The notes below the pieces were generated by a model. It saw only the letters and a program-made list of their open reading frames with translations, was not told the origin of the DNA and searched no databases. Positions 7,159 to 17,469 of a DNA stretch of 64,000 nt are shown in pieces (position 1 is the stretch's first letter; each line of letters starts with the position of its first letter). The DNA is from Solwaraspora sp. WMMD792. Its GTDB lineage: Bacteria; Actinomycetota; Actinomycetes; Mycobacteriales; Micromonosporaceae. Location of the stretch: the NCBI RefSeq assembly GCF_029626105.1, contig NZ_JARUBH010000009.1:2914001-2978000 (forward strand). The letters are read 5' to 3'. Both the position numbers and the translations under genes were made by a program.

Positions 7159-10071
7159 TCAGTTGTCCGGGAACAGGTGACCGAAGTCGGCGTAGGCCAT
7201 CGCCAGGTCAGCCTGTGCCCAGAACCGGTGGTAGCGGAACTCCGGCTCCGGCCCACCGTTGAGGTACGCCTCGACCTTCGGCCAGTCCGGGTCGTCCAGG
7301 TAGAACGACCGGATGTCCAGGAAGCTCGCGCCCGGCTCGATCACGTCGCCGTTGGGCATGGTGCCCGACCAGCCGTTCGGGATGTACAGACCCTGCCCGG
7401 TCGAGGCGTCGTAGACGTCGTCGAAGCGACGGTAGTCGCCCCGAGACTCCACCGTGGAGGAGCCCTGCGCGTCGGCGTTGGCGTACAACGCGTCCAGCAG
7501 GCCCTTGGCGGTGTCGCGGGCCTCGGTGTTGCCGGAGGCGGCCGCGTACCACATCAGGGTCCGGGCGTAGGCCGAGGCCACGCCGACGTCCTGGCCGGTG
7601 CCGACGACCTCGACGTGCAGGTTGTTGTTGGCACCGGGGTTGCTCGGGTTCCAGGTGTCCGGCGCGCCGGTCCACTCCATGGTCGACGGGATCGAGAAGT
7701 CCCCGCCGGTGCCGATCTCGGTGTGCGAGATGGCCCACGGCACCCACTTGTCGAGGATCTGCTTGGCCCGGGCGTCACCGGTCACGTAGTAGACCTCGGC
7801 CACCCGCTGCAGCGACCAGACCTGCATGCCGAACCACTCGTTGCTGCCCGGGTCGTGGTAGACCGGGTGCTCCGTGTAGTACATGCCGTAGAAGGTCGGG
7901 GTTCCCGACGGCGGCTGGGCGTAGGAGCCGTTCCAGCTGTTGGTCGCACCGCCGGCGATGGCGCCTTCAGCGGACTGCAGCCACTGGTAGAACTCCATCT
8001 GCCGGTCGAAGCTCTCGGTCCAGTCCTGCACCGCGGTGGCGCCGCGCGGCTGCAGCTCGGGCACGTTGGTCAGCGCCCAGGCGGCGAACGGGTTCTGGTA
8101 GCCGAAGTGGTTGTGGCTGGAGCCGATCCGCCACGACCAGGCCGCCGAGGTGTCGGTGGCGCCACCCCAGGCGTAGTACCAGGACATCAGGTAGTGCGCC
8201 GAGTCCTTGCCGGTGGCAGCCGGGCAACTGGTCGCGCCGACGCAGTTGCCGATCCGCTTGAAGTACTTGTCGAACATCGCGTACCGCAGGTAGTCACCCA
8301 TCCGGGCGGCCTTGGCGATGGTCTGCGCGATCTCGGCCTCGTTGCCCTGCTCCTCGGCCCAGACCAGCGCCCAGTAGGCGGCCTGGATGGCGCGGGCGTC
8401 GGCGTCCGGCGCGTTGGTGTACTTCCACTGCGACGCCGGCGCGTTGTCCTCGGCCACGAACAGGTCCAGGTAGCCGTTCGGGCCGCCGTGCGCCTTGGTG
8501 TCGCAGGACGGCTGCGGGACGGTCTCCCAGACCGACTCCTGCGGGCCCCGCTGGAAGGTGTTGATGTACGCGGGACGGGTGGTGCCGTCACCGCAGTGGC
8601 CGTAGCCGTAGACGTTGTCCACGTCGAGCAGCCAGTGCATGCCGTAGATCTCGCCGGTGCCGTACGCCGACTGCAGCTCGTTGCGCAGCGGGTCGGTACC
8701 GACCGGGACGTTCTGGTCCAGCCGCGACGGGTACTGGTTGGGCTGCAGGTACTCGGCGGCGTACTGCGGGGTGCCGGCCACACCCGCGGTCGGCTGGTCG
8801 GCGGTGCCCGGGATGATGTACTGCTCCATCACGGTCCAGGCGTTGTTGAACGGCGCCCAGTTCTCGGTGACCCGACCGTAGCTGGCCTCCAGCCAGATCC
8901 AGAAGCTGAACGCCTCCGAGGTGGTCTCGTGACCGTGGTCCGGGGCCTCGACGATCAGCGTCTCGATGGAGTGGTAGGGCACGCCCTCGGGGCTGAAGTA
9001 CCCCGAGTTCTTGATCTTGCCGTACTGCTCCAGGAAGCGCTCGGTGTACTCGTTGTCACCGCCGGGTGAGTCGTTGTCCATCTCGGTGACCACGATGGCC
9101 AGTGGTGCCAGACCACTCGCCGAGGCGGTGATCGTGGCGGTGCCGCTGACCGTGTCACTGTCCTCGGCGGCGGCGACGGTGACCGTCGCGCCGGTGTTCC
9201 AGTTGCTCGGCGTCAGGGTGACCGACGACGGCGACCGGGTGATGCTGGTGTCTCCGGAGATCGCCAGGCTGACCGGCACATTGCTGGTCGGGGCGGAGCT
9301 CAACCGCAGGTTGAAGGTGTTGCTGCCGCCTTCTTCGACGCTCACCGATGACGGCGTGGCGACCAGGGCCGGGCCGGGGTTTGCCTGGCCGACGGTGAAC
9401 GACCGTTCGGCGGTGGCGCTGGCGCCGGCGTTGTCGTACGCCCGGGCCTGCACGGTGTAGCTGCCTGCCGGCAGGTCCTCCATGACGTACTGGTAAGGGC
9501 TGGTCGTGTCGGTGTTGACCAGCAGCCCGTTGCGGTAGAACTCGACCCGGTCGACAGTGCCGTCGGGGTCGCTGGCGGTCGCGGTCAACGGAACGTCGGC
9601 CGGCGCGATGAACGGCCCCGACGGCACCGTCAGACCAACCGTGGGCGGCTGGTTCTCCGCCGCGCCGTTGCAGGTCACACCGTTGATGGAGAACGAGGTA
9701 GGCCGGGGGTTCGAGCCGGTGTGCGAGCCGTTGAAGCCGATGTTGGTGGACTGACCGGTGGCCAGGTTGCCGTTCCAGGCGGCGTTGGTCGCGGTCACCA
9801 CGTTGCCGGACTGGGTCCAGTTGGCCGACCAGCCCTGGGTGACCCGCTGGCCGCCCGGGAACGTGAAGCGCAGGGTCCACCCGGTGAGCGGATCACCGAG
9901 GTTCTCGATGGTCACGTTGGCGGTGAAGCCGTTGTTCCAGTCGTTGGTCGAATAGACGACGTCGCAGGCGGTGGCCGCGTTGGCGACGCCGGGGACGGCG
10001 GCGACACCTCCGACGACCATCACGCCAGCGGCGAACATTGCCAGCCGCCGTCTCGTCGCGGTCAATCTCAT
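7159..10071 (-). CDS. secreted GH48 reducing-end cellobiohydrolase with N-terminal CBM2
   Basis: 970 residues from the ATG at 10071, chosen because GAGGAG lies about 10 bases upstream and the protein then opens with a clean signal peptide (MRLTATRRRLAMFAAGVMVV, cleavage after ANA). Domains in order: a CBM2 cellulose-binding module (about 35-135; WNNGFTANVTIENLG, paired Cys); an Ig/PKD-like module (about 140-230); a Calx-beta-like module (SVSVEEGGSNTFNLRLSSAP, about 235-335); and a GH48 catalytic domain (about 345-970) containing HGHETTSEAFSFWIWLEASY. GH48 enzymes release cellobiose processively from reducing ends and act with GH6 and GH9 enzymes. A GH6 gene and a GH1 gene lie in this window. 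Regulation is probably by the CebR-like box 276 bases upstream. A longer start at 10116 is possible but would put extra residues before the signal peptide. Confidence 0.95.
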   Translation of the reverse strand: MRLTATRRRLAMFAAGVMVVGGVAAVPGVANAATACDVVYSTNDWNNGFTANVTIENLGDPLTGWTLRFTFPGGQRVTQGWSANWTQSGNVVTATNAAWNGNLATGQSTNIGFNGSHTGSNPRPTSFSINGVTCNGAAENQPPTVGLTVPSGPFIAPADVPLTATASDPDGTVDRVEFYRNGLLVNTDTTSPYQYVMEDLPAGSYTVQARAYDNAGASATAERSFTVGQANPGPALVATPSSVSVEEGGSNTFNLRLSSAPTSNVPVSLAISGDTSITRSPSSVTLTPSNWNTGATVTVAAAEDSDTVSGTATITASASGLAPLAIVVTEMDNDSPGGDNEYTERFLEQYGKIKNSGYFSPEGVPYHSIETLIVEAPDHGHETTSEAFSFWIWLEASYGRVTENWAPFNNAWTVMEQYIIPGTADQPTAGVAGTPQYAAEYLQPNQYPSRLDQNVPVGTDPLRNELQSAYGTGEIYGMHWLLDVDNVYGYGHCGDGTTRPAYINTFQRGPQESVWETVPQPSCDTKAHGGPNGYLDLFVAEDNAPASQWKYTNAPDADARAIQAAYWALVWAEEQGNEAEIAQTIAKAARMGDYLRYAMFDKYFKRIGNCVGATSCPAATGKDSAHYLMSWYYAWGGATDTSAAWSWRIGSSHNHFGYQNPFAAWALTNVPELQPRGATAVQDWTESFDRQMEFYQWLQSAEGAIAGGATNSWNGSYAQPPSGTPTFYGMYYTEHPVYHDPGSNEWFGMQVWSLQRVAEVYYVTGDARAKQILDKWVPWAISHTEIGTGGDFSIPSTMEWTGAPDTWNPSNPGANNNLHVEVVGTGQDVGVASAYARTLMWYAAASGNTEARDTAKGLLDALYANADAQGSSTVESRGDYRRFDDVYDASTGQGLYIPNGWSGTMPNGDVIEPGASFLDIRSFYLDDPDWPKVEAYLNGGPEPEFRYHRFWAQADLAMAYADFGHLFPDN

Positions 10072-10346
10072 GTGCGGGGTTCTCCTCGCGAACCAGGCCG
10101 AGGCAGTGAGGTACACCTCGGCTTGGCGCCTTGGGCGCGGTGGGCGATGTCGTGGAGCAGCGCGTCGGACGCCAGGCGCCGGATGGGTGCGACCCGTCCC
10201 GGACCGGGGTCTGCATACGACGGAGGGCGCCGGACCGGCGGCTCCGGTTCACTGCGTGGCGCCGTACCGACACGGAGTCGGATGCCCTCGGCTGCCGCTG
10301 TCGCGTGGTCTGCTGGCTCCCACCTGCGATGGTCGACAGTGTTACA

Positions 10347-10360
10347 TGGGAGCGCTCCCG
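10347..10360. promoter_or_regulatory. CebR-like operator upstream of GH48
   Basis: TGGGAGCGCTCCCG matches the known CebR box TGGGAGCGCTCCCA at 13 of 14 positions. In streptomycetes CebR, a LacI-family repressor, leaves this box on binding cellobiose/cellotriose. A LacI-family gene lies at 47203-48216. Confidence 0.8.
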
Positions 10361-10538
10361 CAGCAAGTGGCAACCTTCGACAACCCACCACGGACCCGAG
10401 ACGAACCCACGCTGAGCAGGCGATTCACCGGGGAAGGTCGGGTGCGGACGAACTCACTCACGCCACCAACATGTTTCGATCTCGTTTTGGGTCTTTCACA
10501 AACCCGTGACGGAGACTACAGTCCAGAACCAACGTCGA

Positions 10539-10552
10539 TGGGAGCGCTTCCA
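10539..10552. promoter_or_regulatory. second CebR-like operator between GH48 and GH1
   Basis: TGGGAGCGCTTCCA matches the CebR box at 13 of 14 positions. It is roughly equidistant from the GH48 start (468 bases) and the GH1 start (436 bases), so it may serve either promoter. Confidence 0.75.
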
Positions 10553-10783
10553 TCGATGGATGTGGCAACACGTGAGAGTACACCGTACCTGCGGTGCTCC
10601 GCCGCCCCGGTGGAGCACACCACTACCGGTCGTACAGCTGACGGCGGGCCAGCCCGGACTCCGCCGGCAGCTGCAGACACCACCCGGGAGAGGAGGTGGA
10701 TCCAGAGCCACTCGCGTGGCCCGGCTCCCGCGCGTCACGCACGACCTGGACGCCAAACCGCTCGTGCGTGAGAGCAACTGATG

Positions 10784-10815
10784 GTGGGGACGGGGGTTGC
10801 CCTCCCCGTCCCCAC
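10784..10815. terminator. perfect 12-bp hairpin upstream of GH1
   Basis: GTGGGGACGGGG (10784-10795) pairs perfectly with CCCCGTCCCCAC (10804-10815) across an 8-base loop. It sits 172 bases before the GH1 start. It could end an unseen transcript or be a 5'-leader structure of the GH1 mRNA; the sequence does not decide between these. Confidence 0.5.
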
Positions 10816-10987
10816 ACTACTTCCCCCCACCCGGCAGGAAATCGGTCGACCCGGCACCCCGTCCGGCCGTCCGGCCGACGCGACCCGGTTCCACCAACGC
10901 CGATCCCCCATCCGCGCCACCTGACCGGCGCACCCGCGCGCCCGTGCCGCACCGCAGTGGATCGGACACCACTGTCAGGAGAGCCCG

Positions 10988-12571
10988 ATGGCCGTACTGT
11001 CCCGCCGGCACCTGCACCGCCGGGCCGAGCGTTCCGCCGTCCGCGCCGCGAACGGCGATCCGAGCGGCGATCCAGGCCGCGCCACCGGCACCGGCCGCAC
11101 CACCGGCGCCGAACCCGGCCGAGCCGTCGCCGACCCGGCCGACCCGGCCGACGCAACCGGTGCCGACCCGGCCGGCGCAACCGGAGCCGAACCAGCCGGC
11201 GCGACCGGAGCCGACCCGGCCATCCGCCACCGCACCGATCCCGAACGTCCGATCGGTCTGCACTTTCCCAACAACTTCCGCTGGGGCGCGGCGACCTCCG
11301 CCTACCAGATCGAAGGTGCCGCCAAAGAGGACGGCCGGGGCGAATCGGTGTGGGACACCTTCAGCCACACCCCCGGTCGGACCCGCGGCGGCGACACCGG
11401 CGACGTCGCGGCCGACCACTACCATCGGTACGGCCACGACCTCGACCTGATGCGTAAGCTCGGGCTGCACAGCTACCGGTTCTCCATCTCCTGGCCACGG
11501 ATCCAGCCCGACGGCACCGGGCAGCCCAACCGGCGCGGGCTGGACTTCTACCGCCGGCTGGTCGCCGGCCTGGTCGAGCGGGGCATCGAGCCGATGGCCA
11601 CCCTGTTCCACTGGGACCTGCCACAGGCGCTGCAGGACCTCGGCGGTTGGGAACAGCGCGACGTCGCGTACCGCTTCGCCGAGTACGCCCAGATCCTGTT
11701 CCACGCCCTCGGTAGCGAGGTCCCGATCTGGCTGACGATCAACGAACCCAAGACCGTGGTACAGAACGGCTATCTCAGCGGGCATCACGCACCGGGCCGA
11801 CCGGACGCGGACGCAGCGTACCTGGTCGCCCACCACCTCCAACTCGCGCACGGCCTGGCCGTACAGGCGCTGCGCGCCGAGCGGGCCGCGTGCCGGATCG
11901 GCCCGGCGCTCAACCTGCATCCCTGCTACCCCGCCGACGGCAGCCCGGCCGCCGCCGCTGCGGCCCGCCTGTACGACGGCTACGAGAACCGGCTGTACCT
12001 GGACCCGATCTTCCTCGCCAGCTACCCGGCGGACGTCCTTGCCGATCTCGGCCCGGCCAGCCGGCTGGCCGGTGGGATCCACGACGGTGACCTCGATGTC
12101 ATCGCCGAGCCGATCGACCTGCTGGCCGTCCAGTACTACACCCCGTTCTACGTCGCCGCAGACGGCAGCACGGTCCGACGCTGGCCGACCTCGGAGGCGG
12201 ACTGGCAGCAGATCCACCCGGACGGCATGTTCGACGTCCTCACCCGGGTGCACCGGGAGTACGGCACCGTGCCGATCACGATCACCGAGAACGGCCTGCC
12301 CACCCCGGACCGGTTGGCGGCGGACGGTTCGGTGGACGACCCTGGCCGGGTCGCCTTCCTCCGTGATCACCTCGCCGCCGTGCATCGGGCGATCAGCACC
12401 GGCGTCAACGTGGAGAGCTACCACGTCTGGTCGCTGCTGGACAACTTCGAATGGGCCGAGGGGTACCAGCAGCGCTGGGGGCTGATCTACGTCGACTACC
12501 CGACGCAACGGCGGATCTTCAAGCGGAGCGCACACTGGTACCGGCGGGTGATCGCGGAGAACGCCATCTGA
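10988..12571 (+). CDS. GH1 family beta-glucosidase with unusual N-terminal extension
   Basis: 527 residues. The GH1 barrel begins near residue 88 (FPNNFRWGAATSAYQIEGA). The acid/base Glu is in TINEP and the nucleophile Glu in ITENG, both intact. GH1 beta-glucosidases hydrolyse cellobiose and short cello-oligosaccharides, so this enzyme probably processes the products of the GH48 and GH6 cellulases. No signal peptide is seen, so it should be cytoplasmic. The first ~85 residues are a low-complexity extension with degenerate GAEPAGATGADPA-type repeats absent from typical GH1 enzymes. The ATG at 10988 has GGAGAG just upstream, so the extension appears to be translated. Confidence 0.93.
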   Translation: MAVLSRRHLHRRAERSAVRAANGDPSGDPGRATGTGRTTGAEPGRAVADPADPADATGADPAGATGAEPAGATGADPAIRHRTDPERPIGLHFPNNFRWGAATSAYQIEGAAKEDGRGESVWDTFSHTPGRTRGGDTGDVAADHYHRYGHDLDLMRKLGLHSYRFSISWPRIQPDGTGQPNRRGLDFYRRLVAGLVERGIEPMATLFHWDLPQALQDLGGWEQRDVAYRFAEYAQILFHALGSEVPIWLTINEPKTVVQNGYLSGHHAPGRPDADAAYLVAHHLQLAHGLAVQALRAERAACRIGPALNLHPCYPADGSPAAAAAARLYDGYENRLYLDPIFLASYPADVLADLGPASRLAGGIHDGDLDVIAEPIDLLAVQYYTPFYVAADGSTVRRWPTSEADWQQIHPDGMFDVLTRVHREYGTVPITITENGLPTPDRLAADGSVDDPGRVAFLRDHLAAVHRAISTGVNVESYHVWSLLDNFEWAEGYQQRWGLIYVDYPTQRRIFKRSAHWYRRVIAENAI

Positions 12572-12688
12572 CAGCGATGAGGCCCCATGGCCGGTCGGGC
12601 GGGAGACGGCCGGGATTACATCCTCCGGTGGAACTCACCGTCGGTAACCAGAAAACCGCACCAAACCACACACGCACCAGGACAGACT

Positions 12689-14227
12689 GTGACCATGGTG
12701 TTCGGTCCTGGGTTGCGTCTCGACCGGAGATACGTATTGGTCGACCGGATCGGGCTGGGTGGGATGTCCGAGGTGTGGCGGGCCAGCGACGAACTGCTCG
12801 GCCGACCGGTCGCGGTGAAGGCGCTCACGCCGCCGATCGCGCCAGCGGTACGGGCCGCCTGTCGGAAGGAGGCCCAGGCCGCAGCCCGGATCACGCATCC
12901 GCACGTCACCCAGGTGTACGACTATGGCGAGGCGGCGATCACCGAAACCGACGTGGTGCCGTTTCTGGTCCTCGAACTGGTCGACGGGGAGAATCTCGCC
13001 GCCCGACTGGCCGGCGGGCCACTGCCCTGGCAGGCTGCGGTCTGGTTGACCGCACAGGTGGCCAGCGGCCTGGCCGCCGCCCACCGGATCGGGGTGGTGC
13101 ATCGGGACATCAAGCCGGGCAACATCATGCTCACCGCAAGTGGCGCCAAGATCCTGGACTTCGGCATCGCCGCGGTGGCCGACGGCCGACCCGCGCCCGA
13201 CGCCGGCTGGTTGCTCGGCACCCCGGCGTACGCCGCACCGGAACGGCTGCACCACTGGCCGGCCCATCCGGCGGCCGACGTCTACGCCCTCGGCGCGCTC
13301 TACTACGAGATGCTGACCGGGGCACCACCCGTGCCCGCCGGCAGTTGGCGGGAGGCGGCCGTCCGACTGCAGCGACCGGACCCGCCGGCGCGGCCCCGCG
13401 CCAACGGACTGCCCGCCCCGGCCGCCGACCTCTGCCTCGCCTGCCTGAGCCGGGATCCGGCCCAGCGACCAGCCGCCGGTGAGGTCGCCGACGCCCTGCA
13501 CACGGTGCTCGGCGTGATGGTCGAGTTCCCGTTGCCCGGCCCGCGCCCGGTCGGCGCTTCGTCCGGCGGCCGGACCTTGGTGGACCGGCTGCCGACGACC
13601 CGGCCGGCCGAGCCGGTGCTGCGGCAGGCCGCGATGGTGGCCCAGCCGCACCGGCCGGCACCGCGGCGGGCCGCGATGGTGGCGCGGTCGGCCGTCCCAG
13701 CGGGCACGGCGGACCGGGCCGGCGCGCGACCGCCCACCGACCGGGCCCGGTTGTCCCCGACGGCGGTCGGTCTTGCCGGGGCCGGAGCGGCAGCGCTGCT
13801 GGCCTTCGCGGTCGTGGCGGCCGCGGTACTCGGCGCACCTCTGCCGGCCGCCGAACACGCGGCAGCGCCCTCGCCGGTTGCGACCGCGCCGGCGGCCGAG
13901 GCGACCGGGCCACCGACCGGGTCGGCCGACACGCCGCCGGAGTTGCTGGCCACGGCGGCGCGGGTGGTGGAGCAGTTCGATCTGCTCGTGGCCGACGGCT
14001 CCACCGACGGGCGGATCCGTGCGGATGCCGCAGCTGACCTACGCGACGCGGCCGACCAGTTGCGCGTCTCGGTGGCGGAAGGTGCCACGCCTGAGCAGCT
14101 ACGACACCGGACCGGCGAGCTGAGGTCGAGACTCGCCGGACACCGACGAGAGGGCACAGTGGACACCAATATCTCCATCCAGCTCGACCTCATGCTCACC
14201 ACGCTCATGGTGGACGTCGCCGACTGA
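12689..14227 (+). CDS. membrane-anchored Ser/Thr protein kinase
   Basis: 512 residues from the GTG at 12689; an ATG two codons later and a longer reading from 12587 are also open. Kinase motifs are all present: glycine loop IGLGGMSEVW, catalytic Lys in AVKAL, HRDIKPGN and LDFGIA. The kinase domain covers about residues 10-270. A Pro/Ala-rich juxtamembrane linker, one transmembrane helix (AALLAFAVVAAAVLG) and a ~130-residue extracellular helical domain follow. There are no PASTA repeats. It follows the beta-glucosidase gene by about 115 bases and is convergent with the roadblock gene, 2 bases away. Its ligand and targets cannot be read from the sequence. Confidence 0.92.
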   Translation: MTMVFGPGLRLDRRYVLVDRIGLGGMSEVWRASDELLGRPVAVKALTPPIAPAVRAACRKEAQAAARITHPHVTQVYDYGEAAITETDVVPFLVLELVDGENLAARLAGGPLPWQAAVWLTAQVASGLAAAHRIGVVHRDIKPGNIMLTASGAKILDFGIAAVADGRPAPDAGWLLGTPAYAAPERLHHWPAHPAADVYALGALYYEMLTGAPPVPAGSWREAAVRLQRPDPPARPRANGLPAPAADLCLACLSRDPAQRPAAGEVADALHTVLGVMVEFPLPGPRPVGASSGGRTLVDRLPTTRPAEPVLRQAAMVAQPHRPAPRRAAMVARSAVPAGTADRAGARPPTDRARLSPTAVGLAGAGAAALLAFAVVAAAVLGAPLPAAEHAAAPSPVATAPAAEATGPPTGSADTPPELLATAARVVEQFDLLVADGSTDGRIRADAAADLRDAADQLRVSVAEGATPEQLRHRTGELRSRLAGHRREGTVDTNISIQLDLMLTTLMVDVAD

Positions 14228-14229
14228 GT

Positions 14230-14652
14230 TCAGCGCGGCAGCGCCTGCTGCAGTTCGGCGCGCAACGCCGGAGTCAGCATCTCACCAGCCTGCTTGGCCA
14301 ACCGCGCCATCTCATAGCCGACGACACCGATGTCCGCGTCGCTTGCGGCAAGCGTGGCGAGGATCGAACCGTCCCGGATGTTCATGATCAAGAAGTAGCC
14401 GCGGCCCATCTCGACCACGGTCTGCTTCACCACGTCATTGTCGAACATCTGGGCCGCGCCGCTGGTGATGCTCATCAGCCCGGAGGTCACCGCCGACAGC
14501 TTGTCGGCGTGGTCCCGGGGCAGATGATCCGAGACCGCGACCAGCAGACCGTCCGACGACACCACGATGGCATGCGCGACACCCGGCACGCGCTCCGCGA
14601 ACGCGCTCACCAACCAGCTGAGGTCGCGGGCCTCCTTGCTCAAGGTCTTCAC
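14230..14652 (-). CDS. roadblock/LC7 domain protein (conservon CvnB-like)
   Basis: 140 residues, one roadblock/LC7 domain with the typical core [19 protein letters not shown] near residue 24. In actinobacterial conservons this protein (CvnB) works with a sensor kinase (CvnA), a DUF742 protein (CvnC) and a small GTPase (CvnD). Here it overlaps the CvnA-like gene by 4 bases (ATGA) and no cvnC or cvnD follows, because the convergent kinase gene ends 2 bases away. This is therefore a two-gene partial conservon, and the missing partners would have to act from elsewhere. Confidence 0.9.
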   Translation of the reverse strand: MKTLSKEARDLSWLVSAFAERVPGVAHAIVVSSDGLLVAVSDHLPRDHADKLSAVTSGLMSITSGAAQMFDNDVVKQTVVEMGRGYFLIMNIRDGSILATLAASDADIGVVGYEMARLAKQAGEMLTPALRAELQQALPR

Positions 14653-17369
14653 TCTTGCTCCTCCTCACCACGGCGGCCGGCCGGCGCCAGGGTCATTTCG
14701 CTGGTGTCCTCGGACTCAGCCCGCCGCACACCGCCGTAGAAGCGGGACAGCACGCTGCTGACCGCATCCGGATCCGGCTCGTCGACCGGCGCCGGAACGG
14801 GAGCTGCGGGAGATTCGGCGGAAACGGGCAACGACGCCATCGGTACCCGTACCGGCAGTCCCTTGCTGCTGGTCCCGGCGGTCACCGGAACCACCGGCGG
14901 CGCTGGTGTCGGTGGCAGCGGAGCGACCGGTCCACGCTGCCGTTCCCACCAGACGCTGCCGCCACCGGCCGAGGCGGTGCCGGACGCAGCACCGCCGGCC
15001 GAGGCGAGGATGTCCTCGGCCCGCGCCGGGGTGGGTCGACGGCCGCCGCGCCGGACCGCCACGGCCCGGTCACCGGCGGCCGGTCCGGCCGGCAACGCGG
15101 TCATCGGACGCAGCGTCGGTACCGCCCGCGGCTGCTCGATCACAGCTGGTTGCGCCGGCACGACCGGAACCGGTTCGTCCGCCGGGATCGACGGACGAGC
15201 GGCCGGCGGGGCGAACGCCGGCCCACGACCAGCCAGTGCGGCCGGGGGCTGGCCGGCCACCGGGTCACCGGCGCTGGCCCGCACCGCCGCTCCGACGGCA
15301 CGCATCTCCCTGGTCGGGTAGTCGGTGGGACTACGGCCGGCCGACGCGACGTACGGCGAATTTTCGTCCGGGGCGGCCAGCACCGTGCCGGGCAGCCACA
15401 CGTTGGCCACCAGCCCACGTTCGGCCGGCCGCAACTGCACCCGAACCCCGAGCCGGGCGGCCAGGTGGCTGACCACGAACAGCCCCATCCGCTCGGAGGC
15501 GGCGACGTCGGCGGCGGGCGGTTCGGCCAGGGTCACGTTGGCCTGCTCGATCGCCTCGGCGGACATCCCCATCCCCTCGTCGGTGATCTCGATGAGAACC
15601 GACTGGGGCGCGTACTCGTGTCCGGTGACGTGGACGTTGGTGTACGGCGGAGAGAAGGCGGTGGCGTTCTCCAGCAACTCGGCGAGCAGGTGCACCAGGT
15701 CACCGACGGCGTGTCCGACGATCTGCAGCTTGTCCTCGACGTCGTGGCGGATCCGCGGGTACTGCTCGATCTCGGCGGCGGCGGCCAGGGTCACGGCCGA
15801 CAGCGCCACCGGGCGGCTCCACCGGCGGCTCGCCTCGGTGCCGGCCAGCACCAGCAGGCTCTCGTCGTTGCGGCGCATCCGGGCGGCCAGGTGGTCGAGT
15901 TTGAACAGGTTATCCAGCTGGTCCGGGTCACCCTCGTCGCGTTCCAGCTCGTCAAGCAGCTCCAGTTGCCGTTCGACCAGCACCTGGCTGCGGCGGGCCA
16001 GGTTGACGAACATGGCATTGACGTTGCGGCGCATCACCGCCTGCTCCACCGCGACGGTCACCGCGCTACGGTGCACCGCGACGAACGCCTCGGCGACCTC
16101 ACCGACCTCGTCGCGGGTGCGTACCGCCGCCGGAGGAATCTCGATCTGCGGGACCCCGGACTCCACCGAACGGAGCCGTTGCAGTGTGTCCGGCAGGTCG
16201 AGCTGGGCGACCTGCAACGCCTGGCTCCGCAGGACACGCAGCGATCGGGCGATCGACCGCCCGATCGCCACCGAGGTGAACAACGCGATGAACAGCACGC
16301 CGAGCACCGCCCCGGCGACCAGCACGGTCCGTTGCAGCTGCTGGTCGCTGCGGGCGTCGGCGAGGCTCACCGCGCTGCCCAGCACGCTCGACTCGACCTG
16401 GCGCAGCAGCTGGTGCCGGTCCTGGCTGGCGGCCCACCAGGCGTCCGGTTCCAGCACCGCCGGGCTGGCGGCGCCACCGACGATGGTGGTTTCCTCCAGT
16501 TCCACCGCAGCGACGAACCGGGGGTCGGCGGCGGCCTGGCTGTACCGGGCGATCTGGTTGCCGGTCGCGGTCACCCGAAACTCGGCGAGCGCGGTCAGCT
16601 GCTGCGCCCGTAGGTCGGTCAGGCTGACCTGGTCCTCGGGGCCGTACCGGCCGGCCCGGGCGGCGGCGTACAGCTGTGCCCGGATCCGGGAGCCGAGTTC
16701 CTTGACCCGGGCCAGCTGGACGCTGCGCAGCACCGCCTGGGTCAGCTCCGGTCGGTCCTGACCCGGCGACGGTTCGGCGAGTAGCTCCAGCAGAGCGTCG
16801 ATGGCCCGGGTGTAGTTGCCGAAGACGGTGTCGGCTCCGACCGCGCCGCCGGAGATGGACTCACGCAGCGGTGGCAGCTGGTCCAGTGATTCGAGCACCC
16901 GGCTGTAGGCGGTCTGCCAGGCCGCGTCCCCGCCGGACTGCGGACCGGCGGCGGCCAGGAAGTCGGCGATCCGGCGGTCGACCGCGTCGTAGTGCGGCTG
17001 CAGCACCTCGACGCTGCGCTCCGGGTCGAACCCGGCGCCGGCCTGCCGGACCGCGAGCTCGCCGGCGGAGCGGTCGCGTTCCTGCTGCAGCTCGTGTACC
17101 AGGGCGGTGACCTGCTCGCCGATCTGCACCTGTCGGGCGAACTCGTTGAGTGCCGTCGCCTGGCCGACCAGTGAGCCGGTCTGTACCGAGGCGACCACCA
17201 GGAACGCCACCGACGGGACGATCAGAACCGCGGCGAGCTTCGCGCCCATCCGCCAGTCCCGGGGGCGCAGCCGGAGCCGACGACGGTGTGGCGCCACCCC
17301 GTCGTCGTCGGTCAGGCGGCGGCGGGGGTACGGCACCGCGTTGTCGTACGGGCCACCGGGAGCAACCAC
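14649..17369 (-). CDS. CvnA-like sensor histidine kinase with nitrate-sensor-type extracellular domain
   Basis: 906 residues from the GTG at 17369, which has GAGGAG about 5 bases upstream; GTG codons at 17372 and 17435 are alternatives. Order: basic N-terminus, TM1 ([20 protein letters not shown]), an extracellular helical nitrate/nitrite-sensing (NIT) type domain (with [12 protein letters not shown]), TM2 ([20 protein letters not shown]), HAMP, a dimerization helix region ([16 protein letters not shown]) and an HATPase domain ([28 protein letters not shown]). A ~250-residue disordered Pro/Ala-rich tail follows. This is the CvnA plan. It is co-transcribed with the roadblock gene. Confidence 0.9.
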   Translation of the reverse strand: MVAPGGPYDNAVPYPRRRLTDDDGVAPHRRRLRLRPRDWRMGAKLAAVLIVPSVAFLVVASVQTGSLVGQATALNEFARQVQIGEQVTALVHELQQERDRSAGELAVRQAGAGFDPERSVEVLQPHYDAVDRRIADFLAAAGPQSGGDAAWQTAYSRVLESLDQLPPLRESISGGAVGADTVFGNYTRAIDALLELLAEPSPGQDRPELTQAVLRSVQLARVKELGSRIRAQLYAAARAGRYGPEDQVSLTDLRAQQLTALAEFRVTATGNQIARYSQAAADPRFVAAVELEETTIVGGAASPAVLEPDAWWAASQDRHQLLRQVESSVLGSAVSLADARSDQQLQRTVLVAGAVLGVLFIALFTSVAIGRSIARSLRVLRSQALQVAQLDLPDTLQRLRSVESGVPQIEIPPAAVRTRDEVGEVAEAFVAVHRSAVTVAVEQAVMRRNVNAMFVNLARRSQVLVERQLELLDELERDEGDPDQLDNLFKLDHLAARMRRNDESLLVLAGTEASRRWSRPVALSAVTLAAAAEIEQYPRIRHDVEDKLQIVGHAVGDLVHLLAELLENATAFSPPYTNVHVTGHEYAPQSVLIEITDEGMGMSAEAIEQANVTLAEPPAADVAASERMGLFVVSHLAARLGVRVQLRPAERGLVANVWLPGTVLAAPDENSPYVASAGRSPTDYPTREMRAVGAAVRASAGDPVAGQPPAALAGRGPAFAPPAARPSIPADEPVPVVPAQPAVIEQPRAVPTLRPMTALPAGPAAGDRAVAVRRGGRRPTPARAEDILASAGGAASGTASAGGGSVWWERQRGPVAPLPPTPAPPVVPVTAGTSSKGLPVRVPMASLPVSAESPAAPVPAPVDEPDPDAVSSVLSRFYGGVRRAESEDTSEMTLAPAGRRGEEEQE

Positions 17370-17469
17370 CACGCCTCCTCGCAGTTTCCCCGACGCCGGC
17401 CAAGCCGAGGAGCGGAGTCCATCCAACCAGGCCACGTTCCGCTGTCAACGCGGCGACCTGCGGGAAGAC

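Larger units (their letters stand above)
10072..10987. promoter_or_regulatory. 916-bp divergent intergenic region between GH48 and GH1
   Basis: No convincing gene is seen here. It holds two CebR-like operators (10347, 10539), a lower-GC stretch around 10465-10525 that could carry promoters, and a perfect 12-bp hairpin at 10784-10815. Promoters for both divergent cellulose-degradation genes should lie here. Confidence 0.6.

Noticed and set aside
10506-10781. 91-aa rightward open frame between GH48 and GH1, ending 2 bases before the hairpin at 10784
   Set aside because: It has no ribosome-binding site, contains a CebR-like operator and shows no protein-like composition or family resemblance. 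It was left as intergenic.
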